From Dokdonella sp. (lineage in GTDB: Bacteria; Pseudomonadota; Gammaproteobacteria; Xanthomonadales; Rhodanobacteraceae): a DNA stretch of 64,000 nucleotides. Below, in pieces: positions 26,613 to 37,574 of this stretch (position 1 is its first letter; each line of letters starts with the position of its first letter). The position numbers and the translations under genes were made by a program. Under the pieces are notes generated by a model that was not told the DNA's origin, made no database searches, and worked only from the letters and a program-made list of their open reading frames with translations. The stretch lies in the NCBI RefSeq assembly GCF_019634845.1, contig NZ_JAHCAQ010000010.1:62001-126000 (forward strand), read 5' to 3'.

Positions 26613-27866
26613 TCAGCCATACACCGGGTACTTGCGGCACTGCGCGACGACCTTGTCGCGCACGGCGGCGAGCACCTGCTCGTCATGCGGCGCGTCGAGC
26701 ACGTCGCAGATCCAGCCGGCCAGATCGACACAGTCCTGCTCGCCGTAGCCGCGCGTGGTCACCGCCGGCGTGCCGATGCGCAGGCCCGAGGTCACGAACG
26801 GCTTCTGCGGGTCGTTGGGCACCGCGTTCTTGTTGACCGTGATATGGGCCTTGCCGAGCAGGGCTTCGGCATCCTTGCCCGTGAGCGGCTTGCCGATCAG
26901 GTCGACCAGCATGAGATGGTTTTCGGTGCCGCCCGACACGACCTTGTAGCCACGTGCGATCAGCGTGCGCGCCATCGCCTTGGCGTTCTTCGCCACCTGC
27001 TGCTGGTAGGCCTTGAACTCGGGCTCGAGCGCTTCCTTGAACGCGACCGCCTTGGCCGCGATCACATGCATGAGCGGACCGCCCTGCAGCGCCGGAAACA
27101 CGATCGACTGCAGCTTCTTGACCAGCTCCTCGGACGGATTTTTCGCCAGCACGATGCCGCCGCGCGGGCCGCGCAGCGTCTTGTGCGTGGTCGAGGTCAC
27201 CACATGCGCATGCGGCAGCGGGCTCGGATAGACGCCGGCGGCGATGAGGCCGGCCGGATGCGCCATGTCGACAAACAGCCAGGCGCCGACCTTGTCGGCG
27301 ATGGCGCGGAAGCGGGCCCAGTCCATCACCTGCGAATAGGCCGAGAAGCCGGCCACCACCATCTTGGGCTTGTGCTCGAGCGCAAGGCGTTCGATTTCGT
27401 CGTAGTCGAGCAGACCGTTGGCATCGACGCCGTACTGCACGGCGTTGAAGACCTTGCCCGACAGGTTGACCTTGGCGCCGTGGGTGAGGTGGCCACCATG
27501 GGCGAGGCTCATGCCGAGGATCGTGTCGCCCGGCTGCAGCAGCGCGAAGTACACGGCCTGGTTGGCCTGCGAACCCGAGTGCGGCTGCACGTTGGCATAG
27601 TCGCAGTCGAACAGCTGCTTGACGCGCTCGATGGCCAGGCTCTCGGCCACGTCGACGTACTCGCACCCGCCGTAGTAGCGCTTGTGCGGATAGCCCTCGG
27701 CGTACTTGTTGGTGAGCACGCTGCCCTGTGCCTCGAGCACGCGCGGGCTGGCGTAGTTTTCCGAGGCGATCAGCTCGACGTGATCCTCCTGGCGGCGCTG
27801 CTCGTCGGCGATCGCCTGGGCCAGTTCGGGATCGAAACCTGCGATGCGGGCATCCTTCGGAAACAT
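26613..27866 (-). CDS. glyA: serine hydroxymethyltransferase
   Basis: 417-residue PLP enzyme interconverting serine and glycine with tetrahydrofolate. Marks are [11 protein letters not shown] near residue 35, [15 protein letters not shown], the HGGHLTHG loop and the PLP-lysine motif [15 protein letters not shown] near residue 230. The C-terminus [14 protein letters not shown] is conserved. Length is exactly that of E. coli GlyA. It is divergent from ettA with 180 bases between, and a CATAAT -10-like element (27925-27920, minus) lies about 50 bases before the start. It heads the glyA-nrdR-rib genes. Confidence 0.98.
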   Translation of the reverse strand: MFPKDARIAGFDPELAQAIADEQRRQEDHVELIASENYASPRVLEAQGSVLTNKYAEGYPHKRYYGGCEYVDVAESLAIERVKQLFDCDYANVQPHSGSQANQAVYFALLQPGDTILGMSLAHGGHLTHGAKVNLSGKVFNAVQYGVDANGLLDYDEIERLALEHKPKMVVAGFSAYSQVMDWARFRAIADKVGAWLFVDMAHPAGLIAAGVYPSPLPHAHVVTSTTHKTLRGPRGGIVLAKNPSEELVKKLQSIVFPALQGGPLMHVIAAKAVAFKEALEPEFKAYQQQVAKNAKAMARTLIARGYKVVSGGTENHLMLVDLIGKPLTGKDAEALLGKAHITVNKNAVPNDPQKPFVTSGLRIGTPAVTTRGYGEQDCVDLAGWICDVLDAPHDEQVLAAVRDKVVAQCRKYPVYG

Positions 27867-27919
27867 GGCGGAACCTGTGCCGGGGCGGGAGACGGCAATG
27901 GTACCGCGTTGCAGCAGGA

Positions 27920-27925
27920 ATTATG
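27920..27925 (-). promoter_or_regulatory. possible -10 element for glyA
   Basis: CATAAT on the minus strand in an otherwise GC-rich spacer, with an inferred leader of about 47 bases. No good -35 is seen at 16-18 bases, so an activator may be needed. Confidence 0.35.
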
Positions 27926-27955
27926 CCGCCGGCCGGGCCCGGCGCGCCGTTTCGC

Positions 27956-27985
27956 ATGACGCAGCGTGCCTTGATCGGCGATAAT
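27956..27985 (+). promoter_or_regulatory. predicted sigma70-type promoter for ettA
   Basis: ATGACG at 27956-27961 and GATAAT at 27980-27985 are 18 bases apart, matching 4 of 6 and 5 of 6 consensus positions. The ettA start lies about 55 bases beyond the inferred start site. Confidence 0.5.
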
Positions 27986-28046
27986 GCGCGGTTTCCCGAC
28001 CTACCCTGCCCGCCACGCTGGCGGCGCGCGCCTGCCCGGAGCCTGC

Positions 28047-29708
<1,662 letters not shown>

Positions 29709-29768
29709 CATGCGGCCGATGCGCGCCCGCGGGCGGATGCAATGCCGGGCGCGCGCGGAGGCGCCGCG

Positions 29769-30596
29769 GTGAACGCGACGCGTAATTTCATGACGGCGCT
29801 GCGCCAGGCATGGCAGCGCCACGACTCGCTCGTGTGCGTGGGGCTGGACCCCGAGCCCGCCCGCTTCCCCGCGCAGCTGCGCGACCACGCTGACGCGACG
29901 TTCGAGTTCTGCCGGGCAATCGTCGATGCCACCGCCGATCTGGTGTGCGCGTTCAAGCCGCAGATTGCCCACTTCGCGGCGCTGCGCGAGGAGGCTGCGC
30001 TCGAACGGCTGATCGCGCACATCCACGCGGCGCACCCGCAGGTCCCGGTGATCCTCGACGCCAAGCGCGGCGACATCGGCTCGACGGCACAGCATTATGC
30101 GAGCGAGGCATTCGACCGCTATGGCGCCGATGCGGTGACGGTCAACCCCTATCTCGGTCACGACGCCCTGCAACCGTTCCTGGCGCGGGCCGACAAGGGC
30201 GTCATCGTGCTGTGCCGCACCTCCAATCCGGGTTCGCGTGACCTGCAGGAACTCGACGTCGGCGGCCGCAAGCTCTACCAGCACGTCGCCGAACTGGCTG
30301 CGCGCGAATGGAACGGCCACGGCAACTGCGCACTCGTGGTCGGCGCGACCTGGCCCGAGGAACTGGCACAGGTGCGCCGCCTTGTCGGCGCGATGCCACT
30401 GCTGGTGCCCGGTGTCGGCGCCCAGGGCGGCGATGTCGCAGCCGTCGTGAAGAATGGCTGCAGTGCCGATGGCGGCGGCCTCATGATCAGCTCCTCGCGC
30501 GCGATCCTGTACGCCGGCGACGATCACGACTTCGCCCACGCCGCCCGCGCGGCCACGCTCGCGTTGCGCGACGCCGTCAACCAGCACCGCCGCTGA
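29769..30596 (+). CDS. pyrF: orotidine-5'-phosphate decarboxylase (long type)
   Basis: 275-residue OMP decarboxylase for UMP synthesis, of the longer subfamily. The GTG start at 29769 has CGGAGG about 7 bases upstream; an ATG at 29742 would precede this site. The active-site motif [18 protein letters not shown] near residue 100 holds the Asp-Lys-Asp charge network. [10 protein letters not shown] at the N-terminus binds the phosphate end, and [12 protein letters not shown] near residue 215 closes the barrel. It stands 60 bases after ettA on the same strand and may share its transcript. Confidence 0.95.
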   Translation: MNATRNFMTALRQAWQRHDSLVCVGLDPEPARFPAQLRDHADATFEFCRAIVDATADLVCAFKPQIAHFAALREEAALERLIAHIHAAHPQVPVILDAKRGDIGSTAQHYASEAFDRYGADAVTVNPYLGHDALQPFLARADKGVIVLCRTSNPGSRDLQELDVGGRKLYQHVAELAAREWNGHGNCALVVGATWPEELAQVRRLVGAMPLLVPGVGAQGGDVAAVVKNGCSADGGGLMISSSRAILYAGDDHDFAHAARAATLALRDAVNQHRR

Positions 30597-30714
30597 TCGC
30601 TGCGGCGCGGGCGCACGCCCTGCAACCGGCCGCCCGCGTGACGGCTGCCGCGCCATGTGTTTTGATAGCCCGCTGTGACTGCGCCCGGCAGTCGCGGGGG
30701 GAGAGGAGAATCCA

Positions 30715-32661
30715 ATGAGTGCACAGTCCGGCGCGGCCCAGCCCGTCGCCCAGCTCACCGTCCGCGCGGTGATCCTGTCGATGATCCTGGCGGTGATCCT
30801 GGCCGCGGCCAATGCCTATCTCGGCCTGTTCGCGGGTCTGACCATCGCCACCGCGATCCCGGCGGCCGTGGTGTCGATGGGCGTGCTGCGCCTGCTCGGC
30901 GGCGGCACGATCCTCGAGAACAACATCGTGCAGACCGGCGCCTCGGCCGGCTCCTCGATCGCGGCCGGCGTGATCTTCACGATTCCCGCGCTCATCATCC
31001 TCGGCTACTGGCAGGACTTCCGTTATTCGTGGGTACTGGCGATCGCCGGCCTCGGCGGTCTGCTCGGGGTACTGTTCTCGGTGCCGCTGCGGCGCTCGAT
31101 GATCGTCGAGGAACCGCTGCCGTTCCCCGAGGGCAAAGCAGCCGCCGAAGTACTCAAGGCCGGCGACAATCCGGGGCCGGGGCTGCGCATACTCGGCTTC
31201 TCGGGTCTGCTCGGCGCGCTGGTCAAATTTTCGGCCGAAAGCGGCCTGCGCCTGATTCCCGACAACGCGGTCGGTGCCGGCTTCCTTGGCAAGTATCTCG
31301 GCTACCTCGGCACCAACCTGTCGCCCGCACTGCTTGGGGTCGGCTACATCGTCGGTCTCAATGTCGGCATCGTGGTGCTGTCGGGCAGCGTCCTGTCCTG
31401 GCACATCGCGATCCCGCTGTACCATGCGTTCTTCCTCGCCAGCGATCCGGCGCTGGCGAGCAGGATCGTCGATGCGAGCGCGGCCGATGCGGCCGGTGCG
31501 ATCTGGTCCTCGCAGATCCGCTATCTGGGCGTGGGCGCAATGCTGGTCGGCGGCGTGTGGACGCTGTTCTCGCTGCGCAAGTCGCTGCTCAACGGCGTCA
31601 AGAGCGGCTTCGCCGCCGCGCGCAAAGGCGCCGACGCGGTGGTCGCCGAAACCGAACGCGACATTCCGATGAAGTGGATGCTGGTGGCGCTGGTGGCCTT
31701 CGTGGTGCCGCTCGCACTGCTCTACCACGCCATCGTCGACAGCTGGGGCGTCGGGCTCACCATGACCGTGATCATGATCGTGGCTGGCTTCCTGTTCGTA
31801 TCGGTGTCGGCCTATCTCGCGGGCCTGGTCGGCTCCTCCAACAACCCGGTGTCGGGTATCACCATCGCGACCATCCTGTTCGCCTCGCTGGTGCTGGTCG
31901 CGCTGCTCGGACGCCAATCCCCGATCGGCGCAGTGGCCGCGATCATGATCGGCGCGGTGGTGTGCTGCGCGGCGGCGGTCGGCGGCGACAACCTGCAGGA
32001 TCTCAAGGCCGGTTACCTCGTCGGTGCGACGCCGTGGAAGCAGCAGCTCATGCTGGCGATCGGCGCGTTTTCCTGCGCCCTCATCATGGCGCCGGTGCTC
32101 AACCTGCTGGCGGCCGCCTACGGCATTGGCGCGCCAACGCCCGAGCACCCCAATGCGCTGTCGGCGCCACAGGCGACCCTGATGGCATCGGTGGCCAAGG
32201 GCATGTTCGGCGGCGAGCTGCCGTGGACGATGATCGGCATCGGCGTGCTGGTGGGCGCCGCCATCATCGCGCTGGATGAATGGCTCAAGGCACGCAAGTC
32301 GAGTTTCCGCGTGCCGGTGCTGGCCGCCGCGATCGGCATCTATCTGCCGCTCGAACTCATGGTGCCGATCTTCCTCGGTGGCCTGCTCGCGCATTTCGTC
32401 GAGAAGAAGCATGGCGTGGCGCCACACGACGAAGCCGAACGCGACCGCATCCATCGGCCGGGTACACTGTTCTCGGCCGGCCTCATCACGGGTGAGGCGC
32501 TCACCGGTATCCTCATCGCGATCCCGATCGTGGTGTCGGCGCGCGCCGACGTGCTTGCGCTGCCGGCCAGCCTGCACTTCAACCAGTACGTCGGGCTCGC
32601 CGTGCTCGCGCTGGTGGGCTGGCTGCTGTATCGCAGCGGCGCACGCGCCAAGTCCGGCTAA
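30715..32661 (+). CDS. OPT-family oligopeptide/metal-chelate transporter
   Basis: 648-residue polytopic membrane protein of the oligopeptide transporter (OPT) family, with about 14-16 hydrophobic segments. Typical features are the N-terminal TVRAVILSMILAVILAAANAYLGLFAGLT, the NNIVQTGASAGSSIAAGVIFT segment, the SSNNPVSGITIAT loop and the C-terminal GEALTGILIAIPIV. The start at ATG 30715 has GAGAGGAGAATCC before it. Bacterial OPT proteins carry peptides or metal-siderophore-like chelates; which one cannot be told here. It is monocistronic, 118 bases after pyrF. Confidence 0.95.
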   Translation: MSAQSGAAQPVAQLTVRAVILSMILAVILAAANAYLGLFAGLTIATAIPAAVVSMGVLRLLGGGTILENNIVQTGASAGSSIAAGVIFTIPALIILGYWQDFRYSWVLAIAGLGGLLGVLFSVPLRRSMIVEEPLPFPEGKAAAEVLKAGDNPGPGLRILGFSGLLGALVKFSAESGLRLIPDNAVGAGFLGKYLGYLGTNLSPALLGVGYIVGLNVGIVVLSGSVLSWHIAIPLYHAFFLASDPALASRIVDASAADAAGAIWSSQIRYLGVGAMLVGGVWTLFSLRKSLLNGVKSGFAAARKGADAVVAETERDIPMKWMLVALVAFVVPLALLYHAIVDSWGVGLTMTVIMIVAGFLFVSVSAYLAGLVGSSNNPVSGITIATILFASLVLVALLGRQSPIGAVAAIMIGAVVCCAAAVGGDNLQDLKAGYLVGATPWKQQLMLAIGAFSCALIMAPVLNLLAAAYGIGAPTPEHPNALSAPQATLMASVAKGMFGGELPWTMIGIGVLVGAAIIALDEWLKARKSSFRVPVLAAAIGIYLPLELMVPIFLGGLLAHFVEKKHGVAPHDEAERDRIHRPGTLFSAGLITGEALTGILIAIPIVVSARADVLALPASLHFNQYVGLAVLALVGWLLYRSGARAKSG

Positions 32662-32691
32662 CTGCGCGGCGCACGCGGGCGCGCCGGCACA

Positions 32692-33606
32692 TCAGCGCCG
32701 ATGGGTTGGCGCGTGCGGGCGTGACCGGCGCAGCGCGAGCCATGGCGCCTGCCAGGCGAAGTGCGCCCACAGTCCGCACCACACCAGCGCGCGCAGCAGC
32801 GGGTTGCGCGCGGCAGGATCGAACTTGGTGAAATAGCGCCACATGCCGCGGTGCTTGGCACGCGCCACGAACACGGGCCGCGCGCGGCTCGAACTGCCCT
32901 GCAGGTGGGTGATGCTCAAGGTCGACACGAAGCCGACGCGCCAGCCGGCGTCACGCACGCGCCGGCACAGGTCCAGATCCTCGACGTGCAGGAAATAGCC
33001 TTCGTCGAAGCCGCCCAGCCGCGCGAACACCGCGCGCGGCAGCACCATGCAGGCGCCGGATACGGCCTCGAGGTATTCGACCCGGCCGGAGGCGCCAGCC
33101 GGCATTTCCACCCCGGCCCAGCCCGGATGGCGCCGTTCCCAGCGCGCCAGGCCGCTCAGCGTCATGAACACGCGGCGCAGGCTCGGGTCACGTCGTCGAT
33201 TGCCGCGCGCAGGATGCCCCTGCGCATCAAGCACGCACAGGCCCAGCAGGCCGATGCGGCGATCGTCGTCGAGCGCGGCACGCAGGCCATACACGGTGTC
33301 GGCGCGCAGCTCGCAGTCGGGGTTGAGGAACACCAGTACATCGCCACTCGCCATCGCGGCGCCGCGATTGCAGGCCGGCCCGAAGCCGAGGTTGGCGGCG
33401 TTGCGCAACACGCGCAGACGGGTATCGGCAGCGTGCGCGGCGAGCAGGCGCTCGACCTCGCCATCGCGCGAGGCGTTGTCGACGAGGATCAGCTCGAGCG
33501 CGTCGGGCTGGGCCAGCACCGAGGCCACGCAGGCCCGCAGCGGCGCACCGCTGTCGGCCGCGACGACGATGATGCTGGTCAACCCGGCGCGGGCGGCGTC
33601 GGCCAT
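32692..33606 (-). CDS. family 2 glycosyltransferase (rhamnosyltransferase-like)
   Basis: 304-residue GT-A fold enzyme. The start is ATG 33606. GLTSIIVVAADSGAPLRACVASVL, LILVDNASRDG and LRNAANLGFGPACNRGAAMASGDVLVFLNPD give the nucleotide-sugar site, with the metal motif taking the form NPDC. FDEGYFLHVEDLDLCRRVRDAGW is the acceptor-side ED motif of WbbL/rhamnosyltransferase-type enzymes. The C-terminus has a membrane-associated basic and aromatic stretch. It is the last gene of the wzm-wzt-methyltransferase operon, 11 bases after the preceding gene. It is probably an O-antigen or surface-glycan sugar transferase; the sugar is unknown. Confidence 0.9.
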   Translation of the reverse strand: MADAARAGLTSIIVVAADSGAPLRACVASVLAQPDALELILVDNASRDGEVERLLAAHAADTRLRVLRNAANLGFGPACNRGAAMASGDVLVFLNPDCELRADTVYGLRAALDDDRRIGLLGLCVLDAQGHPARGNRRRDPSLRRVFMTLSGLARWERRHPGWAGVEMPAGASGRVEYLEAVSGACMVLPRAVFARLGGFDEGYFLHVEDLDLCRRVRDAGWRVGFVSTLSITHLQGSSSRARPVFVARAKHRGMWRYFTKFDPAARNPLLRALVWCGLWAHFAWQAPWLALRRSRPHAPTHRR

Positions 33607-33617
33607 CGCGGTCGCAC

Positions 33618-35492
33618 TCAGACGGCACCCAGCAGGCGTTCGCCCTGGTCGCGCGCATGCGCCCACAGTGCCGGCCAGACTTCGCACAGCGTGGCCAGCT
33701 GCGTCGTCTCCTCACGCAACAAGCGCGCGCAGCCGGCATCGTCGCCGCCTGCAGGCCAATCGCCCAGTCGCGGGGCGGCATTGGCGAGCAGCGCCTTGCC
33801 GTTGGCCTCGATGATCGAGCGCACGTCGGCCTGCCAGTAGATCGGCGCATCGGTGGCAGCATCGAATTGGTGCTGCAGGCGTTCGATGAGATCGGACCGC
33901 ACGTAGGCCAGGTATTCGCGCAGCTGCTGCACGGCGCCGCGTGGACTGGAGCCGGCCACGTCGCGCAGGTGTGCCACCAGCACCGCGAGGCGCTGCGCAG
34001 GGTCGCTCGAGTTGAGCTGCGGCAACTGGCGCCGCACGAAGTCGGTGACGAAATAGTTGAACTTGGGCGTGTGCGCGCTGAAGGTCAGCGTGCTGCGCTT
34101 GCGCTGGGTTTCCTGCACGTGACCGATGGCCAGCGGCAGCTCCAGCGCCAGCGCGTCGGGATGGCACAGCGAAACGAGGTTGGAGAACAACGCGTCTTCG
34201 CCGCGCCCCGATGGATTCGTGCACGGCAGCAGCACGCTGTTGTCGAGCGCGAACGGCGAGAAGTTGGCCGTGGGCTGTGCGCTGGCCTGGACCTGGCCAT
34301 ACCAGATGCTGCCGGCCTCCATGTTGCGCAGGTAACTGTCGCGGTCGCGCACGAACTCGGCGCGCTGCTCGGGTGGCAACTGGTACAGCCACAGCGTCGA
34401 GTCGGTGCGCGAGCTGCCATAGCTGCCATGCTGGGTGGCCAGCACCGCGGCATCGCCGCGCAGATGGTCGAGCCGGTTGAGGGCCAGACCGCGCAGCGAA
34501 GCGGGATCGAGCGCGTAGGCGGCGCGCTGGGTCAAGGCGCCGAGCGGCTGCCCCAACGCGGCCAGGTGCAGTTCGAACGGATCGCCATCGACTTCGCTGC
34601 CTGCCGCCAGCGCATTGTCGAGATTGCGATGGAAGCGGGTCACGCCATGATGGCTGAGGTCCGGATCGAGTCCGGCGCGGGCCTCGTCGAGGCGCCGCAA
34701 CGGCAGGCGATGATCGTCGTCGAGCAGGACCGCTCGCGCGCCGGCGCTGAGCAGCAGCATGAGGTTCCAGGCGCGGCCGCCGCCAAAGCGGCCGGCCTTG
34801 TCCTCGCCGAGCGCAAAGCCGGCAAGCACCGGCGCGGCCGCCGGTACCGCGCGGGCAAGGCGCTCGGCCAGGCGGCGCGCTTCGGTCGCACCGACATAGG
34901 TGAGCTTGCAGCCGGTGGCACGGGCAAACTCGCGCAGCAGGTCGCGGTGGCGGTTGGCGGCGTCGCGCGAGCTCGAGTCGTCGATGAGAACGTAATGGCG
35001 GTTGGCACGATGACGGCGCTCGTAGTCGCTGAGCGAAGCCAGCAGGTGCGCCAGCTGGTCGGGGCGGTCGCAGGCGCGGATGAACACGCCGCGCAGTGGC
35101 GCTGGCGAGCGCGCGGTGGCCTCGGCGCAGCGTTGCACGAAGCTCGTTGCCGATACCAGCAGGCCGCGATTGACCAGCCCCTCGAACACGCGCAGCACGC
35201 CCTCGCGCTGGCCGGCAAGACCCGTGATCGAGCCCATCACGCGCTCGACGTGCTCGTCGAGACTGCGGAACTGGCGCGTCTGGTCGAGCGCCTGCAGGAC
35301 CTGGTAGGTCATCACATGCGTTTCGCCGCTGCGCTTGACCTGGAAGATGCACTCGTTGTTCGACAGCGAGGCGACGACGCCATCTTCCGACGCGTACAGC
35401 GGCGCATCGGGATCGACGCGCGGCGGCGACGATGGCGTGGTGGAGTAGTTGATCTGGTAGCCGAACTGCGTGCTCATCGACGTATCCGGCAT
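33618..35492 (-). CDS. large putative glycosyltransferase with an extra N-terminal domain
   Basis: 624-residue protein starting at ATG 35492, 7 bases after the methyltransferase stop; ATG 35477 is an alternative. Residues about 15-110 form a small helical domain (LYASEDGVVASLSNNECIFQ; THVMTYQVLQALDQT; GLVNRGLLV), which looks like a PqqD- or winged-helix-type module. Residues about 125-330 have a nucleotide-sugar-transferase-like core: GVFIRACDRPDQLAHLLASL, HYVLIDDSSSRDAAN, and AVLLDDDHRLPL, whose DDDH may be the metal site. The long C-terminal half is unassigned and alpha-helical near the end. It sits inside the polysaccharide operon. The glycosyltransferase call is moderate; the N-terminal domain assignment is tentative. 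Confidence 0.75.
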   Translation of the reverse strand: MPDTSMSTQFGYQINYSTTPSSPPRVDPDAPLYASEDGVVASLSNNECIFQVKRSGETHVMTYQVLQALDQTRQFRSLDEHVERVMGSITGLAGQREGVLRVFEGLVNRGLLVSATSFVQRCAEATARSPAPLRGVFIRACDRPDQLAHLLASLSDYERRHRANRHYVLIDDSSSRDAANRHRDLLREFARATGCKLTYVGATEARRLAERLARAVPAAAPVLAGFALGEDKAGRFGGGRAWNLMLLLSAGARAVLLDDDHRLPLRRLDEARAGLDPDLSHHGVTRFHRNLDNALAAGSEVDGDPFELHLAALGQPLGALTQRAAYALDPASLRGLALNRLDHLRGDAAVLATQHGSYGSSRTDSTLWLYQLPPEQRAEFVRDRDSYLRNMEAGSIWYGQVQASAQPTANFSPFALDNSVLLPCTNPSGRGEDALFSNLVSLCHPDALALELPLAIGHVQETQRKRSTLTFSAHTPKFNYFVTDFVRRQLPQLNSSDPAQRLAVLVAHLRDVAGSSPRGAVQQLREYLAYVRSDLIERLQHQFDAATDAPIYWQADVRSIIEANGKALLANAAPRLGDWPAGGDDAGCARLLREETTQLATLCEVWPALWAHARDQGERLLGAV

Positions 35493-35499
35493 CGGCGGG

Positions 35500-36378
35500 T
35501 CAGGCCGTGCCGTCTGCTTTCCTGTGCTGCGCGGTCGCCAGCGCATCGCGCAGGCGCTCGAGCTCGGCTTCGAGCTCGGCGATGCGGGCACCGGCGGTCA
35601 TGTTCTTGCGGATTTCGTGATTGTAATGGGTATAGACCGATTCTTCGCGGTCGCCGAACAGCGACAACGGCGGCAACCGGGCCGGCAGGGCGGTCCTGGC
35701 GCACACCGCGATGAAGTAGAGCGGCAGGTAGCCCAGGCCGGCCTCGACCGCCGCGCCATCGGCACTGGCGGTGTGCGCCTCGTGGGCGCCGGGGATCGCG
35801 TCCAGCGCCCAGATCGCCGACTGGAACAGCAGCTTCTGCCCGTACAGGCGCAACTGCGCGAAGCGCGGTGTCAGCAACGCAAACAGCTCGTCGCGGTACA
35901 GCTCGCGGACGTGGAACGGGTTGTGGAAACCGGTGAGGTCGCTGTAGGCATGCCGGTCGGGCGACGACAACACGAGGATGCCGTCGGCGGTCAGCACCCG
36001 GGCGAATTCGTCGAGCAACTGCTCCTGCGCCGCGAGATGCTCCAGTGTCTCGAACGACACCACGACGTCGAAGCTGCCGTCGGCGAATGGCAGCTGCGTC
36101 ACGTCGGCGCGCTCGAAGCCCAGGTTGGCACGGGCGCCGTAGCGGGCACGCGCGTGCGCGATCGCGTCCGCATCGACGTCGACGCCGGTAACCGAGCCGG
36201 CAACCGCGGCCAGCAAGGCGCTGCCATAGCCTTCGCCGCAGGCCGCATCGAGGACACGCTTGCCGGCGACGAGGCCGCGCGCGAATGCATAGCGGTGCCA
36301 GTGTTCGTACCAGATTTCGCGCACGCACTCGGGGGTGAAGCGCTCACCGGTGAACGGCAGCGGTTGCGAATCGCTCAT
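35500..36378 (-). CDS. class I SAM-dependent methyltransferase of the polysaccharide cluster
   Basis: 292-residue Rossmann-fold methyltransferase. It opens PFTGERFTPE, frequent in O-antigen-linked methyltransferases. SAM motif I is VLDAACGEGYGSALLA (about residues 41-56), the acidic residue after it lies in VTGVDVDADAI, and motif IV is GSFDVVVSFETLEHL. The C-terminus is a coiled coil (ARIAELEAELERLRDALATA), as seen in chain-terminating or scaffolded enzymes. It overlaps the ABC ATPase gene by 4 bases. Chain-end methylation can set O-antigen length in ABC-dependent systems, so a terminator role is possible but not shown. Confidence 0.9.
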   Translation of the reverse strand: MSDSQPLPFTGERFTPECVREIWYEHWHRYAFARGLVAGKRVLDAACGEGYGSALLAAVAGSVTGVDVDADAIAHARARYGARANLGFERADVTQLPFADGSFDVVVSFETLEHLAAQEQLLDEFARVLTADGILVLSSPDRHAYSDLTGFHNPFHVRELYRDELFALLTPRFAQLRLYGQKLLFQSAIWALDAIPGAHEAHTASADGAAVEAGLGYLPLYFIAVCARTALPARLPPLSLFGDREESVYTHYNHEIRKNMTAGARIAELEAELERLRDALATAQHRKADGTA

Positions 36379-37574
36379 CGGACCACCTCATCTTGATCGC
36401 GCCATCGGTGCGGCAGGCGCACCATGCCCAGTTCGCGGCTGGCACCACGCACCGTCACGCCGCGTTCCCAGGTGTCGAAAAGGCGGATCCCTTCGGGATC
36501 GAGCGGATGGATGCGCACCAGGTAGGTGCCGGGCAGCAGGTGCAACGCATCAAACACGAGCTCGCAGGCGAATTCGTGCGCGCCGATCCGCTGCGGCTGA
36601 TAGCCATCCATGTCGCTGGCGACGCCATACACCGGCGTGCCATCGACACGCACGATGCCAACCATGAGCACCGGGACGCGTCCCTCGCGTGAGCGCACCC
36701 GCGCGCGCACGATCAGCGGCTCGCCGTCGTCGAGCAGCAGCGGCGTCTCGGCGTCGTGGCCATTGATGCTGGCTTCGCCCAGCGAGAATTCGACGTCATG
36801 ATCGCGGGCCGCGGCGGCGCCACCCGCATCACCCGATTTGCGTTCCTGGAAGGCCAGGTAGGCCTGGGTCACGTCGAACACATCGCCGATCATCTCCACC
36901 CGCCCGTCGCGCAACCAGCACGCGCGCTGACACAGCTTCTGCACGTGGTACATGCTGTGCGAGACGAGAATGAGCGTACCGCCGCCATCGAGGTAGTCCT
37001 GCATCCACTTGATGCACTTCTTCTGGAACGCTTCGTCGCCGACCGCAAGCACTTCGTCGGTGATGAGCAGATCCGGTCGCAGCACCGCCACGATGGCAAA
37101 ACCCAGCCGCACGACCATGCCCGACGAGTAGTGCTTCACCGGTTCGTCGATGTAGCGGCCGATGTCGGCGAATTCGATGATCTGCGGCAGACGCTCACGC
37201 AACGCGGCGCCGCCGAGCCCGTGCAGCGCCGCCGTCATCGTGATGTTGTCGCGACCGGTATGCTCGAGGTGGAAACCGGCGCCCAATTCGAGCAGCGCGC
37301 CGATCTCGCCATGCACGCTGACGCTGCCGGTGGTCGGGGTGAGAACGCCGGTGATGAGCTTGAGCAGGGTCGACTTGCCGGCGCCGTTGGCGCCGATCAA
37401 ACCCAACGACTCGCCGCGACGCACTTCCAGGTCGACATCGGCCAACACGGCAAGGCTGTCGGTGGCCCGCTGCGAGAACAGCAGGCGCCACAATGCGCGC
37501 AGGCGGTCGCGATTGCGGAACGCCTTCGGATAGGCCTTGCCGAGCCCGTTGGCACGTACCAGGACCTCGCTCAC
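36375..37574 (-). CDS. wzt: polysaccharide ABC exporter ATP-binding protein with C-terminal Wzt domain
   Basis: 399-residue ATPase from GTG 37574, which overlaps the permease stop in GTGA. The N-terminal 250 residues are the ATPase: Walker A LIGANGAGKSTLL, HYSSGMVVRLGFA as the signature region, DLLITDEVLAVGD as Walker B, typical of the polysaccharide/O-antigen class. Residues about 280-399 are a beta-sandwich like the Wzt carbohydrate-binding domain (EPLIVRARVRSREGRVPVLMVGIVRVDG; HLLPGTYLVRIH), which recognises the glycan end group. With the permease it flips undecaprenyl-linked glycan to the periplasm. Confidence 0.95.
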   Translation of the reverse strand: MSEVLVRANGLGKAYPKAFRNRDRLRALWRLLFSQRATDSLAVLADVDLEVRRGESLGLIGANGAGKSTLLKLITGVLTPTTGSVSVHGEIGALLELGAGFHLEHTGRDNITMTAALHGLGGAALRERLPQIIEFADIGRYIDEPVKHYSSGMVVRLGFAIVAVLRPDLLITDEVLAVGDEAFQKKCIKWMQDYLDGGGTLILVSHSMYHVQKLCQRACWLRDGRVEMIGDVFDVTQAYLAFQERKSGDAGGAAAARDHDVEFSLGEASINGHDAETPLLLDDGEPLIVRARVRSREGRVPVLMVGIVRVDGTPVYGVASDMDGYQPQRIGAHEFACELVFDALHLLPGTYLVRIHPLDPEGIRLFDTWERGVTVRGASRELGMVRLPHRWRDQDEVVR

